Source: an uncultured Bacteroides sp. (GTDB taxonomy: Bacteria; Bacteroidota; Bacteroidia; Bacteroidales; Bacteroidaceae). From it: a stretch of 64,000 nucleotides of DNA. Positions 42,493-52,198 of the stretch are shown piece after piece (within the stretch, counting starts at the first letter, position 1; every line of letters starts with the position of its first letter). The position numbers and the translations under genes were made by a program. The notes under the pieces were generated by a model. The model made no database searches. It was not told the DNA's origin and saw nothing but the letters and a program-made list of their open reading frames with translations. The stretch covers positions 62,001 to 126,000 of the forward strand of contig CANSEY010000007.1 in assembly GCA_947646015.1 (NCBI GenBank), written 5' to 3'.

Positions 42493-45400
42493 TTAAAAGT
42501 TAAGACTTAGATTGAAAGTAACTGATTTAGGAACAGGTGTTGAATAAAGATTGCTCATTGACTCCGGATCCATGTAGTTTTTGTAACTGGAACCAAAAAC
42601 AAAGAGATTTCGTGCTTCCAAACCTACAGTTGCTCCACCGATGTTTAGTTTATGCAGCCACTCGGAAGGAAAATGATAGGCCAGGCGTATGTTCTGTAAA
42701 CGTATGTAACTTAACTTTTTGACCCATATATCCAGCGATTTGTAGAGATCTCTCCGAGTGCTGAATAAATAATAGTCAGCCGGATTAGTATTTAGGCTAG
42801 TTAATGCAGGAAACTTTCCATTTTTATTTTCTGGTGTCCATCTATCTAATATATCCCTATTCATATTGCGTCCCGGATCGGGATCTGCTATGTAATAAGT
42901 AGGATCTGTTTTTACATGTGCACCTAAGTTATAAGAGAAATTTAAGTTCAGTTCCCAGTTACGGTAATTAAATGTATTCATGAATCCTCCGGTGTAGGGA
43001 GCATCGGACGTTCCGGCATAACTATAAAAACCTCTCTCTGTTTCTTTATCTACGCCAATGCTGTATTCTCCGTCTAAATTTCCTTTGTCTGCCATTTGGA
43101 ATAGTTCCTCAATAGTGACAGCTTCTCCATCTTTATTTTCAATGTATATCTGTCCTGTCTCTGATTTTATCCCTTTGGTTTTTAGGGTGAAAATAGCGCC
43201 AACCGGATACCCTTCCAGACTTGGAGTTACTTGATCCTTTTCAGTCATCACTTTCAAAACCTTATTTTGGTTGTATGCAAAGTTAAATGAAGTATACCAT
43301 GAGAAATCTTTAGTTGCAATGTTACGTGTTTGCAAGTTTATTTCGATACCTTGATTCTTCATACTTGCCCAGTTGACAGCCATACTGGTAAATCCATTTT
43401 CCAATGGTAGCATTTTGTTACCAATGAGATCGGTGCCTTTTCTGTAATAATAGTCTACACTTAGGTTGATAGCCTGATTAAATACAGAGAAATCTATTCC
43501 GGTATTATAAGAGGCTGTTTTTTCCCAGCGTAATTTACTGTTCGGAGCACTATTGATAGTGATGCTCTCTTCATTTGAACCGGGCAAGATACTTATATTT
43601 CCATAAGTACCAACGATAAAGGGTGAAGTGTTTTTGTCAATGTTCCCTTGTAAACCATAAGACAAACGGAGAGCAAGGTTATCAATCCATTTGAACTGAT
43701 TAATTAACGGTTCGTTTGAGATACGCCACAGTCCACTGACTGAGTAAATAGGTAAATAACGATATTTTTTATCTACACCGAAGAGATCGGAGCCATCCAT
43801 GCGGACGCTACCTCCCAGAGTGTAGCGATCCATCAGTGTGTAAGAACCATTGGCGTAGAAAGACGCAAAAGCATTTTCCTTAAAACTTTTGGTCTTTAAT
43901 TTCCATTCATTGGCTTGTTTGGAATCTCTGAATTCCAGGTTTTTGAACGTTAATGTTTTGGGGTCATATCCATATCCGGTAGATGCTTGATTCTCGTACC
44001 AATTTTTACGGATTTCTGATCCCGCCATTATTTGTATGTTGTGGATGTCATTGAATGTGTTCTTGTATTCGCCCTGAACTTTCCATGTAATTTGGGAAGT
44101 CGTAGAATTGGTCGATTTGAGCATCCCGCCTTCCGGTATGAGATATATACGGTCGTTTCCTTTGTAATATGCAGAGTTTTCACGTTGGTTACGCAGATTG
44201 AAACTGTTAGTACCGGCATATTCTTCCCGGGATAGTTGATCCCATTGTACACCGACTTGTGAAGTAACTTTCCATTGGTCGTTAAAGCGAAGTTCTATAT
44301 CGAAAATACTATTAATAGCGGTAGTAATTGATTTATTACTGGTATTTTCACGTTCTTCCAGAATATTATATCCTTGTAAAAGATCGGGCATGCTACCTGT
44401 TACGACATCATAATCATACAAGTAATTGTTATTATTGTCGAATGGTTCGAAATAAGGATTGGCAATACGGGAATAATAGACAGGATTAGTAAGCCCATAG
44501 GTATCTGTCAGAAAGGTGGTGTTTTTACGTCTATTTGCAAAAATAGAAACACCTACTTTCAGTAATTTATTGATCTGATAAGAGGTTTTGCTCGTCAGAT
44601 TAAAACGACTTAAGCTTACTCCCGGAATATTCCCGTTTTCGAGAGTGTAGCCAAGGGAGTTATAATAAGTCACCTTTTCGCTACCTCCGGAAATGCTGAT
44701 ATTATATTCTTGAGTAATGGCATCTCTGAATAGTATATCATTCCAATCAGTATTAATACTTTTTAAACGGTTGATTGCGTTTTGAGCTTCAGAAGTAAGC
44801 CCTTCCCAGCCTTTCTCCCGATAAATATCCATTAGATTGTATTGTTTTAATATAGCGGCTACTCCTCCTTTTTCTGAATATACAGGTATCGGATAAAATC
44901 CCCATTTATTGAAAGGTGCTTCTTTCATCATTTGAAGTTCCAAGTTTACTTTTTCCTCAGAATTTAGGAGATTAAGGCGGGAGGTTTCCAAATTAGGAGT
45001 ATAGGTTAATTTAGTATTAAAATTGACAACAGGCTTTCCTGTTCTACCTCTTTTTGTAGTAACTACAATTACACCATTAGCAGCGCGAGCACCATAAATG
45101 GCGGTTGCTGCTGCATCTTTCAGTATGGTAATGCTTTCGATATCGTTTGGACTTAATCCGGCGATAGATGATTGACCGATGTTGACAATATCATTGTCAG
45201 AAGATTTATTGTCCATTTTGGGAATATCTGTTCCTTCCAGAGGAATTCCATCCAATACCCACAATGGGTCTTGTGTTCCGTTCATTGATGCAGTACCACG
45301 AATACGAATTTTGGCAGGTGATCCTGGTGCACCGGAAGTGTTTGTCACGGATACACCGGCAATTTGTCCTGTCAGCGCCTGGTCAATACTTTTTGCAGCA

Positions 45401-45837
45401 CCTACCATAGCATCCGAAACTTCAACTTTAGAGATCGCAGCTGTTAATTTTCTACGTTCTAGGGTTTGATATCCTGTTACAACTACATCTCCCAATGTAT
45501 GTGCTGAAGTTTGAAGTACGATTCGGTAGCTTTTTTTGTCGCTCTGAAGAACTATAACTTGTTCTTCAAATCCGATGTAGCTACAATGAATACGGGTTAC
45601 TTTATCCGGAACGGAAAGAGAGAATTTACCATCGATATCTGTAATAGTACCTAGCGATGTCTGGGATGCTCCTGCCTTTTTCAGTTCATCCGTATGAACG
45701 TAGACCGAAGCACCAATCAACGGTTCGTTATCTTCACCAGAGATTACTACCCCGGTGATAGTACGATTAGCCGCACTGGCCATTGCCAGTGCGTTAACAA
45801 GGAAGCATATAATAATGCAAAGATGTTTTTTATTCAT
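42493..45837 (-). CDS. SusC/RagA-family TonB-dependent transporter
   Basis: Start MNKKHLCIIICFLVNAL at 45837 gives a clean signal peptide. A carboxypeptidase-like domain (TITGVVISGEDNEPLIGASV, TDIDGKFSL) precedes the TonB box DVVVTGYQ, the plug (RGTASMNGTQDPLWVLDGIP, ILKDAAATAIYGARAANGVI) and the barrel. 1114 residues. It imports the substrate bound by SusD. No STN domain, so there is no direct anti-sigma signalling. Confidence 0.96.
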   Translation of the reverse strand: MNKKHLCIIICFLVNALAMASAANRTITGVVISGEDNEPLIGASVYVHTDELKKAGASQTSLGTITDIDGKFSLSVPDKVTRIHCSYIGFEEQVIVLQSDKKSYRIVLQTSAHTLGDVVVTGYQTLERRKLTAAISKVEVSDAMVGAAKSIDQALTGQIAGVSVTNTSGAPGSPAKIRIRGTASMNGTQDPLWVLDGIPLEGTDIPKMDNKSSDNDIVNIGQSSIAGLSPNDIESITILKDAAATAIYGARAANGVIVVTTKRGRTGKPVVNFNTKLTYTPNLETSRLNLLNSEEKVNLELQMMKEAPFNKWGFYPIPVYSEKGGVAAILKQYNLMDIYREKGWEGLTSEAQNAINRLKSINTDWNDILFRDAITQEYNISISGGSEKVTYYNSLGYTLENGNIPGVSLSRFNLTSKTSYQINKLLKVGVSIFANRRKNTTFLTDTYGLTNPVYYSRIANPYFEPFDNNNNYLYDYDVVTGSMPDLLQGYNILEERENTSNKSITTAINSIFDIELRFNDQWKVTSQVGVQWDQLSREEYAGTNSFNLRNQRENSAYYKGNDRIYLIPEGGMLKSTNSTTSQITWKVQGEYKNTFNDIHNIQIMAGSEIRKNWYENQASTGYGYDPKTLTFKNLEFRDSKQANEWKLKTKSFKENAFASFYANGSYTLMDRYTLGGSVRMDGSDLFGVDKKYRYLPIYSVSGLWRISNEPLINQFKWIDNLALRLSYGLQGNIDKNTSPFIVGTYGNISILPGSNEESITINSAPNSKLRWEKTASYNTGIDFSVFNQAINLSVDYYYRKGTDLIGNKMLPLENGFTSMAVNWASMKNQGIEINLQTRNIATKDFSWYTSFNFAYNQNKVLKVMTEKDQVTPSLEGYPVGAIFTLKTKGIKSETGQIYIENKDGEAVTIEELFQMADKGNLDGEYSIGVDKETERGFYSYAGTSDAPYTGGFMNTFNYRNWELNLNFSYNLGAHVKTDPTYYIADPDPGRNMNRDILDRWTPENKNGKFPALTSLNTNPADYYLFSTRRDLYKSLDIWVKKLSYIRLQNIRLAYHFPSEWLHKLNIGGATVGLEARNLFVFGSSYKNYMDPESMSNLYSTPVPKSVTFNLSLNF

Positions 45838-45870
45838 TAATTGCAAATAAACGTAAGTGATTGAATCGAA

Positions 45871-48501
45871 TTATTTAATACCTAAAGCTGTATTGATACG
45901 TAAAATCATATCTTCGTAATGATAACGTGTTGCTGTATCAGACGTTCCGAGGCGGCTCTGCAATAATTTCTTAATCCGCAGTAACTCTCCGCGTTTTACG
46001 GATATTGCATCCGAGATACGATTCAGTTGACTACCGTAGAAGTTGAGAACTCGGTGAGCTCCCATTTTATCTTCTTGTCGGAGCGAACGTTGTTCGGCCG
46101 CATAGCAGCTACAGAAAGGAGTGGCATGATCGAGCAAGAAATGATCGTCTGCAATCTTTTTATTGATTTTCACAGCTTCGGGCTCTGCGGCAGCTGTGAG
46201 TAATGCATCCAGAAAGTTTTTTTGCAAAGAGCGTTCCATCACATTGGGAATACCTCCTCGTTCGGTAATGCCGAAAATATTCTTGTGGAGTCCGTCCATT
46301 AGTTCCACTACGGTAAACGCTTTTTTTCCATTGACTGATTCATTTTCAATCATACGCATCAGACGGGTGTTGCCAAGCAAGTCCCAAAGGATGTAGGCTT
46401 GTGCATTCTTTAGTATCTGCGTCGGGGCGTTTTCTTGTTGTCCAACCGGGGTGTTACGGAGCAAATAGGTATATTTTCCTACTTCCGTATCGAACAACCA
46501 TTTAGGATAAGTCAGTACTTCATCTGTCAGAAACTTCAAGGAAGCCTGTTGCTTCTCTTTCTCAACGAATGTGTAGGTCTGGACACCATCTCCTATGACT
46601 GTATTTTCGATATAGATGCCACCAATGTTGGCCAGTACGTGATACAGATAGTTGTTCCATTGATTGATAATTGCGTAATAGAGGCGTGAGGCTTCTTCGT
46701 AAGTCTGCCCTTTTTCTCCGGTAGTAGTCCATTGAAGGATTTGCGGAACGATGCGTTTCAGGTTGTCAATGCCAAGTAAGGAAGAACGGACAGGATCATC
46801 GCCTAAATCTTCATTCTGTGCACGTGGATCAACGGCATCACGTACATCCTGTGCTTCACTATATTTATAAAGACGGTCGGTATGCTTGCTCAGGAAATCA
46901 AATAAGATATCTTTTTCTTCTTCCGGACTATTTTTTCCGTACCAGCGATATCCATATTCGATGGCAAAGATATCGTAAGGACCGATATGCGGGGAAAGAA
47001 CCTTCACGCCATCTCCCGGTTGGGCTATGTAGTTGAAGCGGGCATAGTCCATAATAGAAGAAGCGGTGGAATTTAATCGGGAAGTGAACGTTGCGGAACG
47101 TAAGGAATCAGTTGGGAACGCTGCCGATCCCATCATGTTGTGACGCAATCCCAAAGAGTGCCCTACCTCGTGGCAGGCAACAAAGCGGATAGCATCGCCC
47201 AATAGTGAATCCGGCAACTGCACGCTGCGTGCTTCCGGGCAAACAGTTCCGGTCTGTACTGTAATCCATTCGCTTACCATAGAGAGCACATTGTGCCACC
47301 ACATGATGTCTGCTTCCAGAATCTCTCCGGAACGGGGGTCTAACAAAGAAGGTCCCATCGCATTCTTCTTTTCCGAAGCTGCGTAGGTCAGTACGGAATA
47401 GTTCACGTCATCCATATCTATTTCCATACTATCGGTAACTTCAATGGCGATGATTGCATTCTTGAATCCGGCTTTTTCAAAAGCGATCTGCCAGTCTTCA
47501 ATACCTCTTTTTATATATTTGCGCCATTGATAAGGTGTGGAATTGTCGATATAGAATACGATTGGTTTGGCGGGTTCTACCATCTTTCCTTTCAGGTAAG
47601 CCTCCCGGTCTTCCGGTTTGGGTTCCATACGCCAACGGGTGATAAACTGCTTTTTATCCGTTCTTTGCTGTGCATCGCTGAAACTCAATAGCGGATTGGT
47701 GAAATAACCTATTTTCTGATTATCAAAACGTCCCATCATCGGAGTTTCAGGTAGCAGAAGGATAGAAGAACTGACTTCTACCGTTACATATACGCTTGTT
47801 GTTCCTTCTGTCACTTTAGTAGTCAGCTCGGAAGTGGCAACTACATTGTTCGGAAAGGATTTCACGGATAAGATACGTGATAGATTTTTAATAGCCGATG
47901 TTCCCAGATTGATATTGGTAAATACATTATTAATGCTGGTTTCCGTACCGTCATAGATGTCGTTGATCTTGATCACCAATGCTGTAGAGTCCTGATTGAC
48001 AGCCTCTATCTTGAATGCGGCAATAAGCGGTGATATAAAATTGTCCTTAACCGAACGGAAAATAGCATCCGTCTGAGGAGCCAGAGGTAACGGGCGTTGT
48101 TGGCGGAACATCAGTTTCCCGGTTGCTTTGTCCCATTCCATGCAAATCATTTGATTTTCATAATTTACACCCCGGTTTACTCCAGCATCGTTCAATTCAG
48201 CCGGTACTCGTTGTAACTTGTTGACAACAAGTAAATCGCGCCCTAGCAATGATGTGGGAACCTCAAAATAATAATCGTTCTTTTTTTGATAAACGGCAAA
48301 CATCCCTTTTTTAACACTGCTGCCTTCCACTAATTTCTCGTAGTCGCTTTTTACTCTCTCTTCTTCTGAATTTTTTTTCTTTTTCTTTTTGAACCAACTC
48401 AGATTTTCTGTAGCAGGGGTAGTTGCAAGTGCTGAGTACGCTTCTCCACTCAGCAATATACATGCAATGACCGCTGCCATTACCTTTACATACATTCTCA
48501 T
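45871..48501 (-). CDS. Exported zinc metalloprotease, DUF5117/DUF4953 type
   Basis: The 876-residue protein has a signal peptide (VMAAVIACILLSGEAYS), a DUF5117-like N-terminal half (YQKKNDYYFEVPTSLLGRDL), and the metzincin-type zinc motif HEVGHSLGLRH in its central part, followed by a DUF4953-like C-terminal half. It is the first gene of the SusCD operon (34 bases before SusC). A protease in place of a glycoside hydrolase suggests that the transporter takes up peptides. Confidence 0.9.
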   Translation of the reverse strand: MRMYVKVMAAVIACILLSGEAYSALATTPATENLSWFKKKKKKNSEEERVKSDYEKLVEGSSVKKGMFAVYQKKNDYYFEVPTSLLGRDLLVVNKLQRVPAELNDAGVNRGVNYENQMICMEWDKATGKLMFRQQRPLPLAPQTDAIFRSVKDNFISPLIAAFKIEAVNQDSTALVIKINDIYDGTETSINNVFTNINLGTSAIKNLSRILSVKSFPNNVVATSELTTKVTEGTTSVYVTVEVSSSILLLPETPMMGRFDNQKIGYFTNPLLSFSDAQQRTDKKQFITRWRMEPKPEDREAYLKGKMVEPAKPIVFYIDNSTPYQWRKYIKRGIEDWQIAFEKAGFKNAIIAIEVTDSMEIDMDDVNYSVLTYAASEKKNAMGPSLLDPRSGEILEADIMWWHNVLSMVSEWITVQTGTVCPEARSVQLPDSLLGDAIRFVACHEVGHSLGLRHNMMGSAAFPTDSLRSATFTSRLNSTASSIMDYARFNYIAQPGDGVKVLSPHIGPYDIFAIEYGYRWYGKNSPEEEKDILFDFLSKHTDRLYKYSEAQDVRDAVDPRAQNEDLGDDPVRSSLLGIDNLKRIVPQILQWTTTGEKGQTYEEASRLYYAIINQWNNYLYHVLANIGGIYIENTVIGDGVQTYTFVEKEKQQASLKFLTDEVLTYPKWLFDTEVGKYTYLLRNTPVGQQENAPTQILKNAQAYILWDLLGNTRLMRMIENESVNGKKAFTVVELMDGLHKNIFGITERGGIPNVMERSLQKNFLDALLTAAAEPEAVKINKKIADDHFLLDHATPFCSCYAAEQRSLRQEDKMGAHRVLNFYGSQLNRISDAISVKRGELLRIKKLLQSRLGTSDTATRYHYEDMILRINTALGIK

Positions 48502-48539
48502 TAAGTCCTTTTACTTTTAATTATTATTAAAAACAGCCG

Positions 48540-48547
48540 CAAAAGTA
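48540..48547 (-). promoter_or_regulatory. -7 box of the protease-SusCD operon
   Basis: TACTTTTG on the minus strand, 39 bases before the start codon. Confidence 0.6.
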
Positions 48548-48666
48548 ATAATATTAATAATATAATGATTACAGTTTAGTTGCGAATATAATAATAAAAG
48601 GAATTATTAACTAGGTTCATCTGCTATCATTCTTCCCGGATATTTCGTAATCTAGTTGGAATAATG

Positions 48667-48674
48667 TACATTTG
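48667..48674 (+). promoter_or_regulatory. -7 box of the M23 peptidase gene
   Basis: TACATTTG matches the consensus and lies inside the longest open frame, so it fixes the start at 48700. Confidence 0.6.
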
Positions 48675-48699
48675 CAGGAGTAAAAAAGTGAAGAAGATA

Positions 48700-50352
48700 A
48701 TGAAAAGATATATTGCTGCTTTATTATTGGCCTGTTGCGTGGAGGGGGATGCACAGGAAAAAAAGCAGGCTGCCTTTGTGCCACCTTTCGACTTTCCCCT
48801 TACATTGAGTGGAAACTTCGGAGAAATTCGTTCCAATCACTTTCATGGCGGATTAGATTTTAAGACGGGAGGAACAATCGGCAAACCGGTTCGGGCACTT
48901 GCTGACGGGTATATCTCACGTATACGTGTCACCAATGGTTCGGGGTATGTGCTTGACGTCTGTTATCACAACGGCTATTCCACTATCAACCGCCATTTGA
49001 GCGCTTTTCTGTCTCCCATTGCCGAAAGGGTAAAGAAACTTCAATATGAAAATGAGAACTGGGAAATAGAAATCATCCCCGAACCCGATGAATATCCGGT
49101 GAAAGCCGGACAGCGGATTGCGTTGAGCGGGAATACCGGATACTCATTCGGACCACATCTTCATTTGGATGTATTCGAGACGGAGACGGGAGACTATATC
49201 GACCCTATGCCTTTCTTTAAAAAGAATCTGAAAGATACACGTGCCCCGAAAGCGGATGGTATCATGCTTTTTCCGCAGCTTGGCAAAGGAGTGGTCAGTG
49301 GAAGTCAGGAAAATAAAACGATTCTGCCGAACAGTGAACATCCGGTGGAAGCATGGGGGGTAATCGGCACAGGTATCAAAGCGTATGACTACATGGACGG
49401 GGTAAATAATCATTATGGAGTGTATTCCGTAGTGCTTACGGTAGATGGTGCCGAAGTGTTCCGTAGTACCGTAGACCGCTTTTCGCAGGAAGAAAACCGA
49501 ATGATAAACTCCTGGACGTATGGGCAGTACATGAAATCCTTTATTGATCCCGGAAATACATTACGGTTGTTGAAAGCCTCGAATGATAACCGTGGCTTGG
49601 TAACGATTGACGAAGAACGGGATTATCAGTTTCAATATACACTGAAAGATGCTTTTGGCAATACTTCCCGCTATCACTTTACGGTACGTGGCAAGAAACA
49701 GCCGGTTGAACCGTTGAATCATCGGGAGAAATATTTCTTTGCCTGGGATAAGACGAATTATCTGCAGGAACCGGGCTTGAGTCTGATTGTTCTGAAAGGG
49801 ATGCTATATGATAATGTACCTCTTCAATATCAGGTAAAAGCGGATAGCGGAGCGGTTGCATTTACCTATCAGTTGAATGATAAGCCGGTCCCGCTACATG
49901 CAAGCTGTGAACTGCGAATCGGATTGCGGCGCAAACCGGTGGCGGACACTACGAAATATTACGTGGCGCGAGTGACCCCTAAAGGGACTAAATACAGCGT
50001 AGGAGGGAAGTACGAAGATGGATTTATGAAAGCATCTATTCGTGAGCTGGCTACATATACGGTTGCTCTGGACACTGTTCCTCCGGAAATTATACCTGTT
50101 AACAAGAACCTGTGGGCACGAAACGGAAAGATTGTCTATCGGCTGAAAGATGAAGGAGCAGGCATCGCTTCTTATCGGGGAACGATTGACGGTGAATATG
50201 CACTTTTCGGTCGTCCCAATATTGTAAAGTCTTACTGGGAATGTGTGCTTGACCCGAAACATGTGAAGAAAGGCGGCAAGCATACCGTAGAAATGACTGT
50301 CACGGATGCTTGTGGAAATCAGACCGTTTCGAAGGAAACTTTTGTTTGGTAA
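48700..50352 (+). CDS. M23-family (LytM) cell-wall peptidase
   Basis: A signal peptide (LLLACCVEGDA) is followed by an M23 domain: NHFHGGLDFKTGGTIGKPVR with His and Asp, then NRHLS and GPHLHLDVFE for the zinc-binding HxH. The catalytic set is complete, so it is likely an active endopeptidase rather than a degenerate activator. The C-terminal 350 residues form beta domains (VDRFSQEENRMINSWTYG...) of unknown role. 551 residues. Confidence 0.88.
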   Translation: MKRYIAALLLACCVEGDAQEKKQAAFVPPFDFPLTLSGNFGEIRSNHFHGGLDFKTGGTIGKPVRALADGYISRIRVTNGSGYVLDVCYHNGYSTINRHLSAFLSPIAERVKKLQYENENWEIEIIPEPDEYPVKAGQRIALSGNTGYSFGPHLHLDVFETETGDYIDPMPFFKKNLKDTRAPKADGIMLFPQLGKGVVSGSQENKTILPNSEHPVEAWGVIGTGIKAYDYMDGVNNHYGVYSVVLTVDGAEVFRSTVDRFSQEENRMINSWTYGQYMKSFIDPGNTLRLLKASNDNRGLVTIDEERDYQFQYTLKDAFGNTSRYHFTVRGKKQPVEPLNHREKYFFAWDKTNYLQEPGLSLIVLKGMLYDNVPLQYQVKADSGAVAFTYQLNDKPVPLHASCELRIGLRRKPVADTTKYYVARVTPKGTKYSVGGKYEDGFMKASIRELATYTVALDTVPPEIIPVNKNLWARNGKIVYRLKDEGAGIASYRGTIDGEYALFGRPNIVKSYWECVLDPKHVKKGGKHTVEMTVTDACGNQTVSKETFVW

Positions 50353-50372
50353 ACTATTAAAATGTATTATAT

Positions 50373-52013
50373 ATGAAGAAAAGAATCATTCTATCTGCTG
50401 TCCTGTCTTTGGCGGCTCTGGCGAATTCTTTCGCTTGTACGAATCTGATTGTCGGCAAAAATGCCTCGACTGACGGTTCGACTATTGTTTCCTATTCAGC
50501 CGACTCGTATGGTCTGTTCGGTGAGCTTTATCATTATCCGGCTGCTACATATCCCAAAGGGACTATGTTGAAAGTCTATGAATGGGATACGGGTAAGTAT
50601 CTGGGCGAAATCGAACAGGCACGCCAGACTTATAATGTGACTGGCAATATGAATGAATTTCAAGTGACTATCGGTGAAACCACCTTCGGTGGACGTCCGG
50701 AACTGGCAGATTCTACCGGAATCATTGACTACGGAAGTCTGATTTATATCGGATTGCAACGTTCACGTTCCGCCCGCGAGGCGATCCGTATCATGACTGA
50801 CTTGGTACAGCAATATGGCTATTATAGTGGAGGTGAATCGTTTACGATTGCCGATCCGAATGAAATCTGGATTATGGAAATGATCGGTAAGGGACCGGGG
50901 GTACGTGGTGCTGTCTGGGTGGCTGTACGTGTACCGGATGATTGTATTTCGGCTCATGCCAATCAATCCCGTATCCATCAGTTTGACATGAATGACAAAG
51001 AAAACTGTATCACTTCTCCGGATGTGATTTCCTTCGCTCGCGAGAAAGGTTACTTCAATAGTGTGAACAAGGATTTCAGCTTTGCTGAGGCTTATGCGCC
51101 ACTTGATTTCGGTGCCCGTCGTTTCTGCGAAGCCCGTGTGTGGAGCTATTTCAATAAATTTACTGATCATGGGAATGACTATCTTCCTTATATAGAAGGA
51201 AAGACAGATACTCCGATGCCTCTTTTCGTAAAGCCGAACCGTAAACTTTCCGTACAGGATGTGAAAGATATGATGCGTGACCACTACGAAGGAACACCGC
51301 TTGATATTTCCAATGATTTCGGTGCCGGTCCTTATAAAACCCCGTATCGTCTTTCTCCACTGAATTTCAAGGTAGGTGATAAGGAGTATTTTAACGAACG
51401 TCCGATTTCGACTCAACAAAGTGGCTTCGTATTTGTTGCACAAATGCGTGCCAACAAGCCGGACCCCATAGGCGGCGTTCTTTGGTTTGGAGTGGATGAT
51501 GCGAATATGGCCGTATTTACTCCTGTTTATTGCTGTACGACGAAAGCCCCGTTGTGCTATACACGTGTAGATGGCGCAGACTACATCACGTTCTCCTGGA
51601 ATTCCGCTTTCTGGATTTTCAACTGGGTGTCTAATATGGTCTATCCGCGTTATGATCTGATGATCGGTGACGTGCGTGCAACTCAGAAAGAGATGGAAAC
51701 GACCTTTAATAATGCGCAGGAAGGTATTGAAGAAATGGCAGCCAAATTGCTGGCAAAAGATAAGAATGCCGCAATCGCTTTCCTGACTAACTATACCAAT
51801 ATGACCGCTCAGAGTACTTTTGATACTTGGAAGCAACTGGGCACTTTCCTGATTGTGAAGTACAACGACGGAGTAGTGAAGCGCGTGAAGGATGGACAGT
51901 TTGAAAGGAATTCTATCGGACAGCCTGCCGGTGTCATTCGTCCGGGATATCCGAAGGAGTTTCTGGAGGAGTATGTGAAGCAGACTGGAAAAAGATACGA
52001 AGTGCCTGAATAA
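50373..52013 (+). CDS. C69-family dipeptidase
   Basis: The signal peptide ends just before FACTNLIVGKNASTDGSTIV; the Cys after cleavage becomes the N-terminal nucleophile, as in C69 (PepD-like) dipeptidases. ETTFGGRPEL, HANQSRIHQF and FWIFNWVSNMVYPRY are family-like. 546 residues; exported, so it works on peptides in the periplasm or outside. It may be co-transcribed with the M23 gene (20-base gap). Confidence 0.9.
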   Translation: MKKRIILSAVLSLAALANSFACTNLIVGKNASTDGSTIVSYSADSYGLFGELYHYPAATYPKGTMLKVYEWDTGKYLGEIEQARQTYNVTGNMNEFQVTIGETTFGGRPELADSTGIIDYGSLIYIGLQRSRSAREAIRIMTDLVQQYGYYSGGESFTIADPNEIWIMEMIGKGPGVRGAVWVAVRVPDDCISAHANQSRIHQFDMNDKENCITSPDVISFAREKGYFNSVNKDFSFAEAYAPLDFGARRFCEARVWSYFNKFTDHGNDYLPYIEGKTDTPMPLFVKPNRKLSVQDVKDMMRDHYEGTPLDISNDFGAGPYKTPYRLSPLNFKVGDKEYFNERPISTQQSGFVFVAQMRANKPDPIGGVLWFGVDDANMAVFTPVYCCTTKAPLCYTRVDGADYITFSWNSAFWIFNWVSNMVYPRYDLMIGDVRATQKEMETTFNNAQEGIEEMAAKLLAKDKNAAIAFLTNYTNMTAQSTFDTWKQLGTFLIVKYNDGVVKRVKDGQFERNSIGQPAGVIRPGYPKEFLEEYVKQTGKRYEVPE

Positions 52014-52047
52014 TCGTTATTTTATTTATCATAATACTATATATAAT

Positions 52048-52082
52048 GTCCACATCATTTCAGCTTTGTAGATGATGTGGAC
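52048..52082 (+). terminator. Terminator after the C69 gene
   Basis: GTCCACATCAT (52048-52058) pairs exactly with ATGATGTGGAC (52072-52082), then TTTT. Confidence 0.8.
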
Positions 52083-52162
52083 TTTTATTATATTGATAAT
52101 CAGTTGGTTTTCTGTATAACTTTTGTCCATCCCAAATATTAGGAATCTTTGTTGTTACTGCC

Positions 52163-52170
52163 TACCTTTG
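52163..52170 (+). promoter_or_regulatory. -7 box of the TPR regulator gene
   Basis: TACCTTTG exact consensus, 29 bases before the ATG at 52199. Confidence 0.6.
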
Positions 52171-52198
52171 TCCCATTCTATTTTAATTATTGACTACT

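Noticed and set aside
50763..51836. 357-residue minus-strand ORF
   Set aside because: It is antisense to the C69 dipeptidase, with no family features.
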